64,000 bases of DNA from Microvirga pakistanensis (lineage in GTDB: Bacteria; Pseudomonadota; Alphaproteobacteria; Rhizobiales; Beijerinckiaceae): positions 186,001 to 250,000 of the forward strand of contig NZ_SPJX01000187.1 in assembly GCF_004458765.1 (NCBI RefSeq), read 5' to 3'. Both the position numbers and the translations under genes were made by a program. The notes beneath the pieces are model-generated. The model did no database searches, had not been told where the DNA came from, and worked only from the letters and a program-made list of their open reading frames with translations. Positions 61,574 to 64,000 of the stretch are shown here, piece after piece (within the stretch, counting starts at the first letter, position 1; every line of letters begins with the position of its first letter).

Positions 61574-62449
61574 GTGGCTTGGTATTCGCAGACCTGGAAC
61601 TGGTTCAACGGCGCATGGCACGAGGGCAACCCGCCCCTGATCGGTCCCCGTTCCCATGTATCCTGGCTCGGCTCCTCGGTATTCGACGGCGCCCGCATCT
61701 TCGAGGGCGTCATGCCCGACATGGACCTGCACTGCGCCCGCGTGAACCGCTCGGCCACCACCATCGGTCTCAAGCCCATCATGGACCCGCAGGCCATCGT
61801 CGAGCTGGTGCGCGAGGGCGTGAAGAAATTCGCTCCCGGCACGGCGCTTTACGTGAAGCCCATGTACTGGGGCGAAGCCGAGGGCCTCGCCACCATCGCG
61901 CCGGATCCGGAATCGACCCAGTTCTGCCTGTCCCTCTTCGAGGCTCCCATGCCGGTGCCCGGCGGCCTGTCGGTGATGAAATCGAGCTTCCGCCGTCCGA
62001 CGCTGGAATCCATGCCCACCGATTCCAAGGCCGGCGCCCTCTACCCGAACAACGCCCGCGTGATCCGCGAGGCGAAGGAGAAGGGCTTCGACAACGCCCT
62101 GGTCCTCGACGCGCTCGGCAACGTGGCCGAGACCGCCACGTCGAACGTGTTCATGGCCAAGGACGGGGTCGTCCATACGCCGTACCCGAACGGGACCTTC
62201 CTCAACGGCATCACCCGCCAGCGAGTCATCCAGCTCCTGCGCGACGACGGGGTAACGGTCGTCGAGGGAACCCTGCGCTACGAGGATTTCGCGAGCGCCG
62301 ATGAGATCTTCATCTCCGGCAACTATTCCAAGGTGATGCCGGTGCTGCGCATCGACAGCCGGGATCTCCAGCCCGGCCCGTTCTATCGCCGCGCTCGCGA
62401 GCTCTATTGGGCCTATGCCCATTCGCAGCCGGTCACCAAGGCGGCGTGA
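61574..62449 (+). CDS. Branched-chain aminotransferase (class IV PLP enzyme)
   Basis: The 291-aa PLP enzyme shows SSVFDGARIFEG, YVKPMYWGEAEG, the catalytic Lys in ADSKAG-like MPTDSKAGALYPNN, and ETATSNVFMAKDGVVHTP, then GITRQRVIQL. It should interconvert branched-chain amino acids and their keto acids. GTG 61574, with AAGGACGAG upstream, gives the usual Rhizobiales N-terminus (AWYSQTWNWFNG). The extension from ATG 61466 has no family likeness. Confidence 0.92.
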   Translation: MAWYSQTWNWFNGAWHEGNPPLIGPRSHVSWLGSSVFDGARIFEGVMPDMDLHCARVNRSATTIGLKPIMDPQAIVELVREGVKKFAPGTALYVKPMYWGEAEGLATIAPDPESTQFCLSLFEAPMPVPGGLSVMKSSFRRPTLESMPTDSKAGALYPNNARVIREAKEKGFDNALVLDALGNVAETATSNVFMAKDGVVHTPYPNGTFLNGITRQRVIQLLRDDGVTVVEGTLRYEDFASADEIFISGNYSKVMPVLRIDSRDLQPGPFYRRARELYWAYAHSQPVTKAA

Positions 62450-62463
62450 TCCAACATCCTCCC

Positions 62464-62553
62464 GCGTCATGCCCGGGCTCGTCCCGGGCATCCACGCCTT
62501 TGACGCGCGGCGTTTCCAAGAGGTGGATGGCCGCAGCACGTGCGGCCATGACG
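62464..62553. repeat. GTCATG-type intergenic mosaic hairpin, copy 7
   Basis: GCGTCATGCCCGGGC to GCACGTGCGGCCATGACGC, inner pair CCACGCCTTTGA with AGAGGTGGATGG, between the aminotransferase and DUF1194 genes. Confidence 0.85.
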
Positions 62554-62646
62554 CAGTTGTGAACCTCAACAGGCGGCTTTGAGCCCGATCATGCCCTAAA
62601 TGGCTCCGGCATCGTGCCCTGATCGCACCCTTGCCGGAGCCCCCCG

Positions 62647-63366
62647 ATGCGCCTCTTCCTGTCGAGCCTTCTCGCCCTCGGCCTCATGACCGCGCCCGCC
62701 GCTGCGGAATCCGTCGATCTCGAACTCGTCTTCGCCGCCGACGGCTCGGGCTCCATCGACGACGAGGAGCTGCGCCTGCAAAGGAAGGGCTGGGCCGACG
62801 CCCTCATGAGCCCGGACGTGCTCGCAGGCATCAAGGACGGCCCCGCCGGGGCCATCGCGGTGGCCTTCATGGAATGGGGCGGGCCCAGCTCCCAGGTGCT
62901 GATCGTGGACTGGCACGTGATCCGCGACGAGGCGGGCGCGAAGGTCTTCGCCGACAGGCTCATGAGTGCACCGCGCGGCGCCACCGGCTACAACTCCATC
63001 TCGAACGCCATCGATTTCTCCGTGCGCCTCGTGGAGGGCAACGCTCACGAGGGCACGCGGAGGGTGATCGATGTCTCGGGCGACGGGCCGAACATGAACG
63101 GCAGGTCGTTGGAGCACGCCCGCGCCGATGCGCTCGCCAAGGGGTTCACCATCAACGCGCTTGCCATCCGCCGCCCGGGAAGCGGGCGTCCGGGCGGGCC
63201 CGGAGGCATGGCGCTCGAGGATTACTATGCCCAGAGCGTCATCGGCGGGCCGGGGGCCTTCGTGGAGATCGCGGACGAGACGCAGCCCTTCGCCACGGCG
63301 GCACGGCGCAAGCTCCTGACGGAGATCGCAGGACATGGCGGCGCGACACGTCACGCCGCGCGCTAG
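62647..63366 (+). CDS. DUF1194 exported von Willebrand A-like protein
   Basis: The 239-aa protein has a signal peptide (about 1-20, ending AAA) and a vWA-type domain with metal-site-like motif AADGSGSIDDEEL (D-x-S-x-S), then GATGYNSISNAIDFS and VIDVSGDGPNMNGRS. It matches DUF1194, periplasmic proteins of unknown function common in alphaproteobacteria. Its TAG stop is the first triplet of a repeat element. It is convergent with murJ. Confidence 0.9.
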   Translation: MRLFLSSLLALGLMTAPAAAESVDLELVFAADGSGSIDDEELRLQRKGWADALMSPDVLAGIKDGPAGAIAVAFMEWGGPSSQVLIVDWHVIRDEAGAKVFADRLMSAPRGATGYNSISNAIDFSVRLVEGNAHEGTRRVIDVSGDGPNMNGRSLEHARADALAKGFTINALAIRRPGSGRPGGPGGMALEDYYAQSVIGGPGAFVEIADETQPFATAARRKLLTEIAGHGGATRHAAR

Positions 63367-63394
63367 AGCATCGTGCGGCCCCAGAGGGCCGCGT
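63364..63394. repeat. TAG-linked hairpin element, partial copy 3
   Basis: TAGAGCATCGTGCGGCCCC then AGAGGGCCGCG. It corresponds to the stop-proximal hairpin of the copies at 3720-3757 and 41369-41410, again starting at a TAG stop codon. Confidence 0.8.
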
Positions 63395-64000
63395 CAGCGG
63401 CGCGCGAGCCTCACCCCCATGGCCTTCAGGCCGGCGAGCAGCACGCCGCCATAGATCAGCGCGCCGAGAGCGCCGAGAATTCCCAGCAGGATCTCGCTGT
63501 TCCAGATCGGGAGGAGGGCGGTCCAGCGCTCCAGGGGGGCCGGAGCGAACCACGCGAACACGGCCAGGAGAACGCTCGCCACGGCGATGGACAGGCACGT
63601 CTTGCCGAGCGAGGAATTCGGGGCCGTCCATCCGCGCCGATAGGCCAACACGAAGAGCAAGATGAGGTTCACCCACACGCCGATGGCGGTGCCGAGCGCG
63701 AGGCCCACCACCCCGTAAGTGTCCATCAGCAGGATCTTCACGAGGACGTTGACCCCCACCGCCGTGAGCGAGGCGATCAGCGGCGTCGCGGTGTCAGAGC
63801 GGGCATAGAAGCTCGACACGGCGGAGCGGATGAGCACGGCCGCCGGGAGGCCCAGGCCGTAGGCCGCCAGAACCGCGCCCGAACGCCGGGCCGCCTCGGC
63901 GTCGAACGCGCCGCGCTGGAACAGGGCGGACATGATGAGATCCGGCATCACCAGGAACGCCACGAGGAAGGGAGCGGCCAGGGCGAGCGTCAGGCCGATG
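63394..64000 (-). CDS. murJ: MurJ lipid II flippase, C-terminal part (cut by window end)
   Basis: The open frame continues beyond 64000. The visible 200 or so C-terminal residues contain five or six hydrophobic helices with MurJ/MviN-type segments: PDLIMSALFQRGAFDAEAAR, YGLGLPAAVLIRSAVSSFYARSDTATPL, and GVVGLALGTAIGVWVNLILLF. MurJ flips lipid II across the inner membrane for peptidoglycan synthesis. It is convergent with the DUF1194 gene, the two stops separated only by the partial repeat. Confidence 0.93.
   Translation of the reverse strand, partial: IGLTLALAAPFLVAFLVMPDLIMSALFQRGAFDAEAARRSGAVLAAYGLGLPAAVLIRSAVSSFYARSDTATPLIASLTAVGVNVLVKILLMDTYGVVGLALGTAIGVWVNLILLFVLAYRRGWTAPNSSLGKTCLSIAVASVLLAVFAWFAPAPLERWTALLPIWNSEILLGILGALGALIYGGVLLAGLKAMGVRLARR

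Overview
The window is GC-rich, densely coded DNA from an alphaproteobacterium. The PhyR/NepR/EcfG general stress circuit, the GGAAC-N16/17-CGTT promoter motif, the type of L-asparaginase and the many Rhizobiales-type hypothetical families point to Hyphomicrobiales. A Methylobacteriaceae member such as Microvirga is my best guess, but that is inference. No rRNA, tRNA, CRISPR array, prophage or transposase gene was seen.

Layout. 0.1-9.3 kb: an AT-richer acyltransferase, a peptidoglycan-binding membrane protein, a lone cupin ending in a 56-bp perfect palindrome, an aldose-1-epimerase-like protein, a thioredoxin-reductase-like flavoprotein, an esterase, a nucleobase permease and a stress-type SDR. 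8.3-15.0 kb: a general stress response (GSR) island with nepR-ecfG and phyR transcribed divergently. Around them are small membrane, secreted and KGG proteins and two probable small RNAs. Nearly every transcription unit here has its own EcfG-type promoter, and one further exact site lies at 52.7 kb. 15.4-22.1 kb: HIT protein, glpK-glpD, an MFS transporter and an RhlE-like helicase. 22.2-33.8 kb: one long minus-strand run of four glycosyltransferase genes (one fused to a polysaccharide deacetylase) followed by a peptide/opine-type ABC importer. Divergent from it at 34-37 kb are a large ABC-exporter-like protein with dead ATPase motifs and a cyclic-nucleotide-binding protein. 37.3-48.2 kb: lytic transglycosylase-like protein, lone AsnC ligand-binding domain, UDP-glucose dehydrogenase, asparaginase, meaB GTPase, lipoproteins, a Bug-type binding protein and an adenylate cyclase with a c-type heme motif. 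48.3-57 kb: a serralysin-like protein without its zinc site, then methylmalonyl-CoA mutase mutA and scpA, separated by two paralogous small secreted proteins and a QueC-like PP-loop protein. 57-64 kb: a HerA/DUF853 ATPase, an M20 peptidase, a HAD hydrolase, an aminotransferase, a DUF1194 protein and the 3' part of murJ.

Two intergenic hairpin families run through the window. One (GTCATG-type, inverted arms of 13-40 bp, often flanking ACGTC) fills gaps between genes. The other starts exactly at a TAG stop codon in all three copies seen. The strongest unexplained signal is the pair of EcfG-driven, C-rich-loop small RNAs at 11.8-11.9 and 13.6-13.7 kb, which share a core sequence.
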